Shown: piece by piece, positions 8,544 through 17,855 of the stretch
Layout: each line of letters starts with the position of its first letter
How positions within the stretch are numbered: position 1 is the stretch's first letter
DNA from: JADFRG01 sp964590515
GTDB lineage: Bacteria; Chloroflexota; Anaerolineae; Anaerolineales; E44-bin32
Length of the DNA: 61,405 nucleotides
Assembly (NCBI GenBank): GCA_964590515.1
Contig: CAZPZD010000010.1
Span: 1 to 61,405, forward strand
Direction of reading: 5' to 3'
Notes under the pieces: model-generated
Database searches by the model: none
Told to the model about the DNA's origin: nothing
Seen by the model: the letters and a program-made list of their open reading frames with translations, nothing else
Translations under genes and position numbers: made by a program

Positions 8544-9626
8544 TTGAGCCGGGCGCCTGCAAATCCATTGTCCTTCTACGAGTCCATCCGGCCATTACTT
8601 TTCCGAGTGGATGCCGAGCGGGCGCATCGGCTGACCTTGCGACTGTTGGCGCTGGCCGGCGGGTTGCCGCCACTGCGGCTGCTCTTGGCGCGCATGTTGA
8701 GCGCGCCCACCTCGAGCCAACCGGTGGAAGTCTTCGGGTTGAAGTTTGCCAACCCGGTCGGCCTGGCCGCCGGTTACGACAAGGACGGCTGGGCAGTGCA
8801 CGGACTGGCCTGCCTGGGATTCGGTCATCTCGAACTGGGAACCGTCACCCCCCACCCGCAAGCCGGCAATCCCCGCCCGCGGATCTTCCGACTGCCGCAA
8901 GACCAAGCTCTGATCAACCGGATGGGATTCCCCAATCGAGGGGTCGCCTCGCTGGTGAGGCGGCTCCAGCGCCGGCCGAAGGACGTCGTCATCGGCGTCA
9001 ACATCGGGAAAGGGATCGCGACCCCGCTGGAGGCCGCCGCGGAAGACTATCTGCTTTTACTTCGAGCCCTTTACCCATACGTCGACTACCTGGCGGTGAA
9101 CGTGTCGTCGCCCAACACGCCGGGGCTGCGTGAGCTGCAGGACCGTAGACAATTGGGAAACCTGCTGCGGGCCCTCGACGCGGCGCGGGCCGAGCTCGGT
9201 GCTCCGCGAAGGCCGATCCTGGTCAAGCTGGCTCCGGATCTGAGCGATCCGCAGTTGGCAGAGGCAGTTCAGGTAATCGGCGAGAGCGGGATGGATGGGA
9301 TCATTGCCAGCAACACGACCACCACCCGGCCGGCCCTTCGTTCGTCCCATCGAGACCAGAGCGGTGGGCTCAGCGGCGCTCCGCTGCGCGAGCGGGCGCT
9401 TCACATGATTCGCAAAGTCTGCGAGCTCAGCGGCGGCCGGCTGCCGGTGATCGCCTCGGGAGGCATTCTGTCAGCAGCCGATGCCCGGGCCGTCCTGCAG
9501 GCCGGCGCCTCGCTCGTGCAGCTCTACACCGGACTGGTGTATTGCGGGCCCGGACTGGTACGCGAGATAGTGGAAAGGCTCGAAATACCCGAAACGGCGG
9601 TCGCTTCGAGCCTCAAGACAAAATGA
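8544..9626 (+). CDS. pyrD: Dihydroorotate dehydrogenase (quinone), class 2
   Basis: Fourth step of pyrimidine synthesis: membrane-associated, FMN-dependent oxidation of dihydroorotate to orotate with quinone as acceptor. Length 360 residues fits class 2. The N-terminal amphipathic helix (FYESIRPLLFRVDAERAHRL) is the quinone-access domain. The core has GLAAGYDKDG, INRMGFPNRG, the catalytic-Ser segment NVSSPNTPGLR and IASNTTTTR with the FMN phosphate site near the end. The start is TTG at 8544, with no better codon in frame. It overlaps the next gene by 4 bp (ATGA). Confidence 0.93.
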   Translation: MSRAPANPLSFYESIRPLLFRVDAERAHRLTLRLLALAGGLPPLRLLLARMLSAPTSSQPVEVFGLKFANPVGLAAGYDKDGWAVHGLACLGFGHLELGTVTPHPQAGNPRPRIFRLPQDQALINRMGFPNRGVASLVRRLQRRPKDVVIGVNIGKGIATPLEAAAEDYLLLLRALYPYVDYLAVNVSSPNTPGLRELQDRRQLGNLLRALDAARAELGAPRRPILVKLAPDLSDPQLAEAVQVIGESGMDGIIASNTTTTRPALRSSHRDQSGGLSGAPLRERALHMIRKVCELSGGRLPVIASGGILSAADARAVLQAGASLVQLYTGLVYCGPGLVREIVERLEIPETAVASSLKTK

Positions 9627-10693
9627 CTATCCCCCGGAGGCAGATCAGCCGGGTTCTCGTGCTGTTGCTCTTGCTCTACGCGGCGGCGCTGGTCTTTCGG
9701 ATTGATCTCCCCCCTCAACCGGCGCCGGAGCGAACTGACGAGCAGCCAGGCTGGTACGCCGTTTACTTTACCAACCCGCAATTCGGAGCCGAGGCCAGCC
9801 TGGTCGGGGGACCGGACGAAGTTCTGGCGGCGGCGATCGACGCGGCCGATCAGTCGATCGACCTGGCCGTTTACGAACTCGACCTAATGAGCGTCCGGGA
9901 CGCGCTGGCTCGGGCTCACTCGCGGGGAGTCACCGTCAGGCTGGTCACCGAGTCGGACAACCTCGGCCAGGCTGAAATTCAATGGCTGGCTACCACCGGG
10001 ATTCAGATGCGGGGGGACGAGCGAGATCCGTTGATGCACGACAAGTTCATCATCCTCGATGGAGCGGAGATCTGGACCGGGTCGATGAACCTGACCGTCG
10101 GGAGCGCCTACCGGAGCAACAACAACCTGCTGCGGGTGAGATCCACCTGGCTCGCGCAGCAGTACCGCAGGGAGTTCGATGAGATGTTCCTGCTGGATCA
10201 GTTCGGGGCGCTCTCGCTGCCGGGGCTGTCGATCCCGGCGAGCTTGATTGAGGGTGTGCAGGTGGAAGTGGGTTTCTCACCCGACGATCGGGTGGCGGAG
10301 CGGATCGTCGAGCTGATTAGCGGCGCGCAGCGCAGCATTCAGATCATGGCCTACAACCTGACCCTGGATGAGATCAGCGACGCGATTCTGGAGCGGGCCC
10401 GGGCCGGGGTCTTGGTGCAGGGGGTGTTCGATGAGGGCCAGGCCAAGAACCAGGGGAGCGACGTCGAGCGGCTGGCGCAGGCCGGGCTAGATATTTGGCT
10501 GGATGGCAGCCCGGGGTTGATGCATCACAAGGTGATTGTGATCGACGGTGAGTTGCTGATCACCGGTTCCTACAATTTCAGCCGCAGTGCCGAGGAGCGC
10601 AACGACGAGAACGTGCTTTTCATCTTCAGCCCCGAGCTCGCCGATCAGTACCGAATGGAGTTCGAGCGGGTACTGGTCGAGGCTAGCGGCTGA
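9623..10693 (+). CDS. Phospholipase D-like (HKD) exported protein
   Basis: 356 residues. The N-terminus has a positively charged start and one hydrophobic helix (VLVLLLLLYAAALVF), which acts as an anchor or signal. Two PLD domains follow, each with an HxKx4D motif: HDKFIILD with GSMNLT, and HHKVIVID with GSYNFS. These are the paired catalytic motifs of the superfamily that includes phospholipases, cardiolipin synthases and the Nuc/EndA nucleases. The short exported form is closest to the nuclease/phosphodiesterase subgroup, but the substrate is uncertain. ATG at 9623 overlaps the pyrD stop. Confidence 0.82.
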   Translation: MTIPRRQISRVLVLLLLLYAAALVFRIDLPPQPAPERTDEQPGWYAVYFTNPQFGAEASLVGGPDEVLAAAIDAADQSIDLAVYELDLMSVRDALARAHSRGVTVRLVTESDNLGQAEIQWLATTGIQMRGDERDPLMHDKFIILDGAEIWTGSMNLTVGSAYRSNNNLLRVRSTWLAQQYRREFDEMFLLDQFGALSLPGLSIPASLIEGVQVEVGFSPDDRVAERIVELISGAQRSIQIMAYNLTLDEISDAILERARAGVLVQGVFDEGQAKNQGSDVERLAQAGLDIWLDGSPGLMHHKVIVIDGELLITGSYNFSRSAEERNDENVLFIFSPELADQYRMEFERVLVEASG

Positions 10694-10753
10694 ATCCGTC
10701 GAGGCCCCTCTAGGTCGAGCCAGAGCAAGAAGCCGCCCGTCGTCGGCCGAGGG

Positions 10754-11797
10754 TTAAGCGCCGTCCAGCGGCCAGGTGGGCAGGACGTCCATGTCCAGGG
10801 CGTCCCGCTGGCCGGCCAGGAAGCGGCGGTGGCCGACCGCAGCGATCATGGCCGCATTGTCGGTGCACAGTTCCAGGGGCGGGGTGCGTACGGGCAGGGT
10901 GGACTTGGCCAGGAAGGTTTCGCGCAGCGACCGGTTGGCTGAGACGCCGCCGCCCACCAGGATCTCCTTGGCCTTGAAGTCCTTGGCCGCGGCCAGGGTC
11001 TTGCCGACCAGCACCTCGACCGCCGCGGCCTGGAAAGAGGCCGCAATATCGGCGATCGGCAGGCCCGGGCGGGGTGCTTCGACCCCGGCCTCCAGCTCCG
11101 GCTGCCGCTTGCGCACTTCGCGAAGCACGGCGGTCTTCAGCCCGCTGAACGAAAAATTCCAGGTGCCTTCCAGCCAGGCCCGCGGAAACTTAAAGGCGGC
11201 GGGATCCCCCTGTTCGGCCGCGGCCTGGATGGCCGGCCCACCCGGATAGGCCAGGCCGAGCAGACGGGCCACTTTGTCGAAGGACTCGCCCGCCGCGTCG
11301 TCGAGGGTCCCGCCCAGCCGCTTGTACTTGAGGTGGTCTTCCATTAATACCAGTTCAGAGTGCCCGCCCGATACGATCAGCGCCAGCAGCGGAAACTTCG
11401 GCTCCGGCTCGTCTTCCACCAGCCAGATCGAGTACAGGTGGGACTCAAGATGATTGATTCCCAGGATCGGCAGGTTGGCGGCCAGCGCCATTCCCTTGGC
11501 CATGTTCATGCCCACCACCAGCGAACCCGCCAGCCCGGGCCCGCGGGTGACCGCGATCGCGTCGATGGCTTCCAGTCCGGCATGGGCGGCTGAGAGCGCT
11601 TCGGAGACGACCGCGTAGATTGACTCGATATGCTGCCGGGAGGCCGCCTCCGGGAAGACGCCGCCATACTGGGCGTGCAGGGCGCTCTGCGAGGCGACAA
11701 TATTGGAGCGAATCAAGCGGCCGTTCTCGACCACCGCCGCGGCGGTCTCATCGCAGGAGGTCTCAATGCCCAATACGCGGGTTTCCTCGGATGGCAT
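10754..11797 (-). CDS. tsaD: tRNA N6-adenosine threonylcarbamoyltransferase
   Basis: Transfers threonylcarbamoyl to A37 of ANN-decoding tRNAs, in complex with TsaB and TsaE. 347 residues, normal for the family. The N-terminus GIETSCDETAAAVV, the metal-binding pair in NHLESHLYS, the ATP site SGGHSEL and the late GGGVSANRSLR are all present. It is transcribed away from pyrD. The M24 peptidase gene lies 83 bp upstream in the same direction. Confidence 0.96.
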   Translation of the reverse strand: MPSEETRVLGIETSCDETAAAVVENGRLIRSNIVASQSALHAQYGGVFPEAASRQHIESIYAVVSEALSAAHAGLEAIDAIAVTRGPGLAGSLVVGMNMAKGMALAANLPILGINHLESHLYSIWLVEDEPEPKFPLLALIVSGGHSELVLMEDHLKYKRLGGTLDDAAGESFDKVARLLGLAYPGGPAIQAAAEQGDPAAFKFPRAWLEGTWNFSFSGLKTAVLREVRKRQPELEAGVEAPRPGLPIADIAASFQAAAVEVLVGKTLAAAKDFKAKEILVGGGVSANRSLRETFLAKSTLPVRTPPLELCTDNAAMIAAVGHRRFLAGQRDALDMDVLPTWPLDGA

Positions 11798-11880
11798 CTT
11801 GGCGTCCTAGCGTTGGGTCACGGGGCGTCCCGGCAGGCATTACTTGTGAGAAAATTCACAAACGCATCCAGTTTCATAGC

Positions 11881-13098
11881 CTACCCTCCCGGGATCTTAA
11901 GCACCAGGTCCTTGGGGTACTCGGCCAGCACTTCGAACCCGCCATCCGGCCGGGCCCAGACTGTGTCCTCGATCCGGACCCCCATCCCGCGCTCCGGATA
12001 GTACAGGCCCGGCTCGAAAGTAAACACGGTTCCCGGCTGGAGCACGTCGGTGTTCGACTCGAGATGGCTGAACGACGGGCCCTCGTGCACGTCGAGCCCC
12101 AGGCCGTGGGCCAGTCCGTGGACGTAGCCATCGGTCGTGGCAGGCGTTTTCAAGACCGTGGGGTGGCCCTTGGATTCGAACTGCTCGCAGGTCATTAACT
12201 GAAAGTCGCGGCAAGGGACGCCGGACTTGAGTTGCTGAAAGACTGAGTCGTAGACCTCCTGCAGGTCCTCATAGAGCGCCGCCACCTCGTCCGGGGCGTG
12301 GCCCAGGCACCAGGTGCGGGTGAAGTCATAGAAATAGCCGCCGCCGGCCTCGCTCGGAAAGACATCAAAGATGATGGTCTTGCCGACCTCGACCGGCTGG
12401 TCGTCCCTGCCCACGCTGTGCGGCACCGCAGAATCCCGCCCGATGGCGAAGATGGTCCCCTCTGGGTTCTCCGCGCCGCGCATCGCCAGCCACAGATTGA
12501 TCTTGCGTTTGACCTGCCCAATGGTGAGCACTTCCCCCTGTCGGTCGACAAGCCTGCCGTCCTTGGCTCGATGTGACTTAAGGAACTCGGCCACATCCCC
12601 GACCACCGCGGCCGTGGCCTGGCCCATTTTTCGGATCCGCTCGACTTCATCAATCTCCTTGGTAGCCCGGGCTCGGGTGAGCACCGAGGTCCTCGACGGC
12701 TCACCCACGAACTCGAACGAATTGCGGCTGGCGGTCAATCGGTTCAAAGCGCTAAACGACGGCCCGAGGTCCACTTTGCCGTACAGCGCTACGCGGCCAC
12801 GGATCCCATACTCATCGAAGATCACCGACCAGAGCTTCGCGGCGGCCTGGACCGTGTCGCCGCCGGCCTCCTGAAGCAACCTGACCGGCTCATAGTCATT
12901 CATCGAGCGGGTCGCCAGGCCGGTGCGGGCCGCTTCGTCCCGCTCCATCGGGTAGTGGAACAGCGTTGGAGGCTGGCCGCGCAGCTTCAACAGCAGGGTG
13001 CCATCCGACAGTTTGGCCCGGCCGGTGAAGTACATCATGCTGGCGTTATGCGAGCCGGGGCCCAGCACCAAGAGCGCGTCCAGATCGGACTCCTGCAT
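11881..13098 (-). CDS. M24 family metallopeptidase (Xaa-Pro aminopeptidase-like)
   Basis: 405 residues with a creatinase-like N-terminal domain and a pita-bread C-terminal domain. Metal ligands appear in order as DVFPSE / YDFTRTW, HGLAHGLGLDVHE, FTFEPGLYYPE and VRIEDTVW. These belong to the aminopeptidase P/Xaa-Pro dipeptidase group, which removes an N-terminal residue preceding proline. The ATG at 13098 follows the selA stop by 20 bp. The intervening codons read plausibly (LKSDLDRL) but offer no ATG, GTG or TTG, so the start is slightly uncertain. Confidence 0.88.
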   Translation of the reverse strand: MQESDLDALLVLGPGSHNASMMYFTGRAKLSDGTLLLKLRGQPPTLFHYPMERDEAARTGLATRSMNDYEPVRLLQEAGGDTVQAAAKLWSVIFDEYGIRGRVALYGKVDLGPSFSALNRLTASRNSFEFVGEPSRTSVLTRARATKEIDEVERIRKMGQATAAVVGDVAEFLKSHRAKDGRLVDRQGEVLTIGQVKRKINLWLAMRGAENPEGTIFAIGRDSAVPHSVGRDDQPVEVGKTIIFDVFPSEAGGGYFYDFTRTWCLGHAPDEVAALYEDLQEVYDSVFQQLKSGVPCRDFQLMTCEQFESKGHPTVLKTPATTDGYVHGLAHGLGLDVHEGPSFSHLESNTDVLQPGTVFTFEPGLYYPERGMGVRIEDTVWARPDGGFEVLAEYPKDLVLKIPGG

Positions 13099-13118
13099 CA
13101 GCCGGTCCAGGTCGGATT

Positions 13119-14486
13119 TCAGCTCGCCGTCCCTTCGGCCGAGTCCAACGCGGCGGCCAGGCCTACAAGCAGCGCCTCTTCCTCGCCTAGAAGCACGGTG
13201 CGCGGGTCGAGCACCAGCCGATCGTTCGCGATCCGGCCAATGATGGGTGGATCGAGTTCGCGCAGCCGCCGGGCAAACTCACTCGGATGCGGAATGTCCA
13301 CGGACAGCAGCCAGGTGGGGAGAGTCTCTTCCGGCAGGCTCCCGCCTCCTACGGTCGAACGTCCCTCGATAATCTCCCCGCGCCCCAGCCGGGTCTGCCA
13401 ACCCTCGGCCCGGCGTTTGAGGTCCGCCGGCGCGGCCGCGATCATGGTCCAGACCGGAATCTGAGTCTCGGCTTCCTCCCGAGCGTAGTGCAGCAGGGTT
13501 GCCGAGAGGGCAGCCAGGCCGAGTTTGTCGGCGCGCACCGCCCGAGCCATCGGATGGCGCCGCAGCCGATCGATCAACACTCGCTCACCGACCAGAATCC
13601 CGGCCTGCGGCCCGCCGAGCAGCTTGTCGCCCGAGAAGGCGGTGAGGGCCGCCCCGGCCCGGACCGAATCTTGCACCCTCGGCTCGGCGCCGAGCCCATA
13701 GGCCCGGGTGTCGAGCAGGCTTCCGGAGCCGAGATCGTGGAGCACTGGCACTTTGTGCTCCCGTCCGAGTTCGACCAGCTCGGCCAGTCCCGGCTCAGCC
13801 GCGAATCCGATGATCTTAAAGTTGGAGTGATGGGCCAAGAGAATCAGAGCGGTGCGCTCGCTGAGCGCGGAGCGATAGTCCCGCAGATGGGTGCGATTGG
13901 TCGTCCCGACCTCCACCAACTTGGCGCCGGACTGTTGCAGGATGTCCGGAATGCGAAAGCCGCCGCCGATTTCAATGAGTTGGGTGCGGGAGACCAGCAC
14001 CTCTTTGCGGCGGGCCAGACCGGTGAGGGCCAGCAGCACCGCGGCCGCGTTGTTGTTGACCACCAGAGCGGCCCCGGCGCCGGTCAGGCGCAGCAGCAGC
14101 CGTTCGCAGTGCTCGTCCCGGTTGCCGCGCTGGCCGCGGGGCAGATCGAATTCAAGGCTGCTGTAGCCGGCTGCCACCTCCTCTATCGCCCGGCGGGCGG
14201 CTTGGCTCAAGGGTGCTCTACCCAGATTGGTATGAATGATCACTCCGGTCGCATTGATCAGCGGGCGCAGGGTCGGCGCCAGCCAGATTTCGAGGCGGGC
14301 TCGGGCCTGCGACACGAGCTCTTTGGCAGGCGGGGCCACTTGGCCTGCGCGGACGGCAGCCCGGGCGGCTTCGAGGCTTTCCCGCACCGCCTCGACCGTC
14401 AGCGAGCGACCAAAAGCCGCGACCAATCCCTCGGCCGCCTCCAATTGCATGAGGCGGTCGACGGAAGGCAGGTCCCGCAGGCTCAC
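13119..14486 (-). CDS. selA: L-seryl-tRNA(Sec) selenium transferase
   Basis: PLP enzyme that converts seryl-tRNA(Sec) to selenocysteinyl-tRNA(Sec). 455 residues, the usual length. It begins VSLRDLPSVDRLM with GTG start, then NATGVIIHTNLGRAPLS, the NNNAAAVLLAL cofactor loop, and the Schiff-base Lys in AFSGDKLLGGPQAGI. The start codon overlaps the stop of the upstream small membrane-protein gene by 4 bp (GTGA). No selB, selD or tRNA-Sec is visible in this window, so the rest of the pathway must lie elsewhere. Confidence 0.95.
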   Translation of the reverse strand: MSLRDLPSVDRLMQLEAAEGLVAAFGRSLTVEAVRESLEAARAAVRAGQVAPPAKELVSQARARLEIWLAPTLRPLINATGVIIHTNLGRAPLSQAARRAIEEVAAGYSSLEFDLPRGQRGNRDEHCERLLLRLTGAGAALVVNNNAAAVLLALTGLARRKEVLVSRTQLIEIGGGFRIPDILQQSGAKLVEVGTTNRTHLRDYRSALSERTALILLAHHSNFKIIGFAAEPGLAELVELGREHKVPVLHDLGSGSLLDTRAYGLGAEPRVQDSVRAGAALTAFSGDKLLGGPQAGILVGERVLIDRLRRHPMARAVRADKLGLAALSATLLHYAREEAETQIPVWTMIAAAPADLKRRAEGWQTRLGRGEIIEGRSTVGGGSLPEETLPTWLLSVDIPHPSEFARRLRELDPPIIGRIANDRLVLDPRTVLLGEEEALLVGLAAALDSAEGTAS

Positions 14487-14767
14487 GGTCTCCACCGGCT
14501 CCGCTCCAACAGCCGCAGGAACCACTCCAACAAAATGAACCCGACCCCGAGTAGCACGCCGAGCGAAAGGGTCAGTGAGCGATTGAATTGCAGCCAGACG
14601 CACAGGGCCACGAAGAGCGCCGCCCACAGCGCCTGGCGCAGCAGCACCGTCGGGCTGGCCGACTGCCGCACGTCGAAGCGGCGGTGCAGCAACCAGAGGA
14701 ATGGAAGCGCGGTTCCGGTTGACGCCAGGGTCAGCAGGAAGAAAAACAGCCAGCGCGGGCCGAGCAT
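14483..14767 (-). CDS. Small integral membrane protein upstream of selA
   Basis: 94 residues starting at ATG 14767 and ending in a stop shared with the selA start (4-bp overlap). Three strongly hydrophobic segments (about residues 5-25, 42-60 and 66-88) end in a basic tail (LLERSRWRP). I do not recognise a domain; similar short proteins are annotated as hypothetical in Anaerolineae. The adjacent gap (14780) leaves open a slightly longer N-terminus. Translational coupling suggests co-expression with selA. Confidence 0.6.
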   Translation of the reverse strand: MLGPRWLFFFLLTLASTGTALPFLWLLHRRFDVRQSASPTVLLRQALWAALFVALCVWLQFNRSLTLSLGVLLGVGFILLEWFLRLLERSRWRP

Positions 14768-14779
14768 GGGGAGGGTGGT

Positions 14780-14879
14780 NNNNNNNNNNNNNNNNNNNNN
14801 NNNNNNNNNNNNNNNNNNNNNNNNNNNNNNNNNNNNNNNNNNNNNNNNNNNNNNNNNNNNNNNNNNNNNNNNNNNNNNN
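14780..14879. other. Assembly gap (100 N)
   Basis: Exactly 100 N. It lies between the divergent membrane-protein/selA genes and the LCP gene, so their promoters and the LCP start codon are lost in it. Confidence 0.99.
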
Positions 14880-16214
14880 GTAATGGCAGTCTTCTCGGCC
14901 GCCTTGGTCTTCAGGACCGTGCGGGGAATTGCGGCGGCCTGGACCGGCGTCGGCCTGCCCGACATCTTCCCGAGCGAGGGTGACGCCGGACCCAACCCGA
15001 GCGAGCAACCGGGCGCGCCGCAGCCCACTCCCGATCTATCCGGAGCCTCCCCCAGTTGGAACGGGGTCGACCGGATCAATATCTTGATGATGGGGCTCGA
15101 TTACCGCGACTGGTTGAGCGGGGAAGGGCCGCCGCGCACCGATTCGATGATGCTGGTGACGATCGACCCGATTACCAAGTCGGCCGGGATGATGTCCATC
15201 CCGCGTGACTTATGGGTCGAGGTCCCGGGATTCGAGCACAACCGTATCAACACCGCCTACTTCCTGGGCGAGAGCTACCGGCTCCCGGGTGGCGGCCCAG
15301 GGCTCGCCATGCAGACGGTAGAAAACCTGATCGGGGTTCCGGTTCAGTACTATGCGGTGATCGAGTTCTCGGCCTTCGAGCGGTTCATCGACGAGATCGG
15401 CGGCATTGAGATCCTAGTGCCGGAGCGGATGAAGATTTCCCCGCTCGGGCGTGACAGCTACTGGCTCGACCCGAAATCCTATCGGCTGGACGGACCGGAA
15501 GCCTTGGCCTACGCCCGAGCCCGCAAGACCGACGGTGGAGACTTCGACCGAGCCGAACGCCAGCAGCAGGTGCTGATGGCGGTGCGGGATCAGATCCTGG
15601 AGCTAGACATGGTGGCGGTGCTGCTTGGAAGGGCGCCGGCCCTTTATCAGGACTTGCGGCAGGGGATTCAAACCAACCTGACCCTCGATCAGCTGGTCGC
15701 CCTCGGCTTGTTGGCCGCCCAGGTTGACCTGCAGGACATTTCCAGAGGGGTGATCGCTCCGCCGGAGATGGTCTTGCTCGATACTCATCTGGACGGCGCC
15801 ATGGTGCTCAAGCCGGTGCCGGATCAAATCCGGGCGCTGCGGGACACGATCTTCACCGGGACCGGAGCGATCGCGCCCTCGGTTCCGCCGGAGACCTCGG
15901 CCGAGGCGGTGCAGATCGAGCACGCTCGGCTGGCGGTGCTGAACGGCGCCGGCCTGGAAGGATTGGCGACCGACACGGCCGAGTACCTTCAGGGGCAGGG
16001 GCTCAACGTGATTCAGATCGCCAACGCCGACCGGATCGACTATGACAAGTCACGGGTGATCGTCTACAGCCAGAACTATCCGTACACGATTCGCTATCTG
16101 GCGGAGCTGCTCGGGCTGACCGAGGGGCAAATCCTGCAGGCGGTATTTCCGGAGAACGACCTCGACTTGATGGTGATCCTCGGCGCCGACTGGGCCTACG
16201 GCACCCGGCCTTAA
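14880..16214 (+). CDS. LytR-CpsA-Psr (LCP) family ligase, 5' end in gap
   Basis: About 445 residues remain. A hydrophobic anchor segment (VMAVFSAALVFRTV) is followed by a Pro/Ser-rich linker and the LCP domain. Its markers are NILMMGLDYRD, RTDSMMLVTIDP, the Arg-rich SIPRDLWVEVPG, RINTAYFLGE and ARKTDGGDFDRAERQQQ. A LytR_C domain (about the last 95 residues, from IEHARLAVLNGAGLEG) closes the protein. LCP enzymes transfer polyisoprenyl-phosphate-linked glycans to the cell wall or proteins outside the membrane. The start codon must lie in the gap. Confidence 0.9.
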   Translation, partial: VMAVFSAALVFRTVRGIAAAWTGVGLPDIFPSEGDAGPNPSEQPGAPQPTPDLSGASPSWNGVDRINILMMGLDYRDWLSGEGPPRTDSMMLVTIDPITKSAGMMSIPRDLWVEVPGFEHNRINTAYFLGESYRLPGGGPGLAMQTVENLIGVPVQYYAVIEFSAFERFIDEIGGIEILVPERMKISPLGRDSYWLDPKSYRLDGPEALAYARARKTDGGDFDRAERQQQVLMAVRDQILELDMVAVLLGRAPALYQDLRQGIQTNLTLDQLVALGLLAAQVDLQDISRGVIAPPEMVLLDTHLDGAMVLKPVPDQIRALRDTIFTGTGAIAPSVPPETSAEAVQIEHARLAVLNGAGLEGLATDTAEYLQGQGLNVIQIANADRIDYDKSRVIVYSQNYPYTIRYLAELLGLTEGQILQAVFPENDLDLMVILGADWAYGTRP

Positions 16215-16216
16215 CC

Positions 16217-16651
16217 TTACTTCCCACTCGGGCGGTCAGCCACCAACATTCCCCGCGCCCCCAGCCACCTCTCCGAAGGCTTCCATGCTAAGAGTTCCAA
16301 ATCGAGCCGGCCGCTCCGATCGAGGCGTACCCCTTCTCGTTTGAGCAAGGCGCGCTGGAGTGAGGAACTCAGATCGGGCCTTGGACTGATCCGGCCCTGG
16401 GCATTGACGACCCGGTGCCAGGGCACATCGTCCGGACAGGCCGCCATTGCATATCCCACCCAACGCGCCCGCACCCGGGCATACCCGGTCCAATTCGTGC
16501 CAGCCGGTGGGGGAATCAAGGCCGCGATCCCGCCGTAGGTCATTACCCGTCCGCGGGGGACGGCGCGGACGATCGCGTAGACCTTCGCCGCGAATTCCTT
16601 GCGCCGGCCGGGTGCAGCCCGAGTCTTCAGGAGGCTGGGGCGGGTTCCCAC
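16217..16651 (-). CDS. Alkyltransferase-like protein (MGMT fold, active-site Cys replaced by Trp)
   Basis: 144 residues with the C-terminal MGMT/Ogt domain: VYAIVRAVPRGRVMTYGGIAALI is the winged-helix region, then YAMAACPDDVPWHRVVNAQGRIS. Active methyltransferases have PCHRV here; this protein has PWHRV, the hallmark of ATL proteins. Those bind O6-alkylguanine and recruit nucleotide excision repair rather than removing the alkyl group. The GTG start at 16651 follows the MFS stop by 1 bp, so both genes are read together on the minus strand. It converges with the LCP gene with only 2 bp between stops. Confidence 0.85.
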   Translation of the reverse strand: MGTRPSLLKTRAAPGRRKEFAAKVYAIVRAVPRGRVMTYGGIAALIPPPAGTNWTGYARVRARWVGYAMAACPDDVPWHRVVNAQGRISPRPDLSSSLQRALLKREGVRLDRSGRLDLELLAWKPSERWLGARGMLVADRPSGK

Positions 16652-16652
16652 G

Positions 16653-17855
16653 CTACGGAAGTCCGGCAGCAGCCACGACGACCGGCTCGTCCCCTCGGTA
16701 ACGCTCCAGTTCCGGAAAGCGCGCCCGAGTCCATGCGACGGCGAGCAGGCTGCCGATCCCGCCGCTGACGACCGACACCACTGGCCCCCAGATCTGGGCC
16801 AGCAACCCGGCCTCCAACTCGCCGAGCTGTGGTCCTCCCATGAAAAAGATCTGATTGATGCTGGTCATCCGGCCGCGGAGCGCGTCCGGCGTTCGCAGCT
16901 GGCGCAGCGTGCTGCGGATGATTGCGCTGATCATGTCGGTGAGGCCGGTGCCTACCAGCGCAAGAAAGGTCAGCCAGAAGGAGCGCGAGAGGCCGAAGAC
17001 GATCGTGGCGATGCCAAACCAAAAGACGGACCACACCAGCAGGCGGCCCTGGTTTCGAACTGTCCCGCGGATCGAGAATAGGACGCCCACCGCCAGCGCG
17101 CCGATCGCGGGTGCCGCGACCAGCCATCCGTAGCCGACCGCTCCGACTGCCAGGATCTGACGAGCAAAGATCGGGAGCAAGGCAGTGGCGGAAGCGAAGA
17201 AGGTGCCGAAGAAGTCGAGCAGCATGCTCGAGAAGATCAATCGTTGAGAAGCCACGAAGCGAAGCCCGTCTTGCGCGGCCAGCAGGAACGCTCGCGGGCC
17301 GAGTCCGCCCGGCGGCCGGGCAGCGAGCTGCTGCGGAACGGGCCCCATCAGTACGAGGGCACCGATCACCGCAACATAGGAGAGGGCGTTCAACAGGTAG
17401 CACCAGCCAATCCCGGCGCTGGCCAGGACGAGACCGCCCAACGCCGGGCCGGCGATCGAGCCGGCCTGGAAGGCGATGGCGTTGAGGCTGAACGCGTTGG
17501 GCATGTCCTCGGCCGGAACGAGATTCGGCACGAGCGATTGGCGCGCCGGAAGATCGAAAGTGGCGAACGCCCCGATGAGTGCGACGACCAGGTAGATCAG
17601 GGCCAGGCTGTCGTTCCCGCGCAGCGTCGCCCATCCCAGGATCACGGCCAGGAGCGCCAGGCCTGATTGGGTCACCGCCAACAGGAGGCGGCGGTTCCAG
17701 GCGTCGGCGGCGACGCCGGCGAATAGCGAGAGAAAAACGATCGGCACAATTCGGGCCAGGCCGACCGCGCCGAGGGCGATCGGCTGAGAGTTGATTTGAT
17801 TGACGTGCCACAGGATAGCGGCCGTCTGCATTTGGGTGCCGGTGACCGAAATCAC
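16653..17855 (-). CDS. MFS transporter (enterobactin exporter/EntS-like group)
   Basis: About 400 residues with 12 hydrophobic segments and the MFS loop-2 motif GVAADAWNRRLLL. MTSINQIFFMGGPQLGELEAGLLA near the end is typical of the EntS/MFS_3 group of drug or siderophore exporters. GTG at 17855 is the first standard start, but the codons before it read HRRFRLLWLGL, the normal N-terminus of this family. Translation therefore probably begins near 17909 at a non-standard codon (CTG), overlapping the nadE stop. The substrate is unknown. Confidence 0.82.
   Translation of the reverse strand: MISVTGTQMQTAAILWHVNQINSQPIALGAVGLARIVPIVFLSLFAGVAADAWNRRLLLAVTQSGLALLAVILGWATLRGNDSLALIYLVVALIGAFATFDLPARQSLVPNLVPAEDMPNAFSLNAIAFQAGSIAGPALGGLVLASAGIGWCYLLNALSYVAVIGALVLMGPVPQQLAARPPGGLGPRAFLLAAQDGLRFVASQRLIFSSMLLDFFGTFFASATALLPIFARQILAVGAVGYGWLVAAPAIGALAVGVLFSIRGTVRNQGRLLVWSVFWFGIATIVFGLSRSFWLTFLALVGTGLTDMISAIIRSTLRQLRTPDALRGRMTSINQIFFMGGPQLGELEAGLLAQIWGPVVSVVSGGIGSLLAVAWTRARFPELERYRGDEPVVVAAAGLP

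Noticed and set aside
13287..14780. Long plus-strand open frame opposite selA continuing to the LCP gene
   Set aside because: Only the part after the gap is coding; the stretch before is an antisense shadow of selA joined across the N run.
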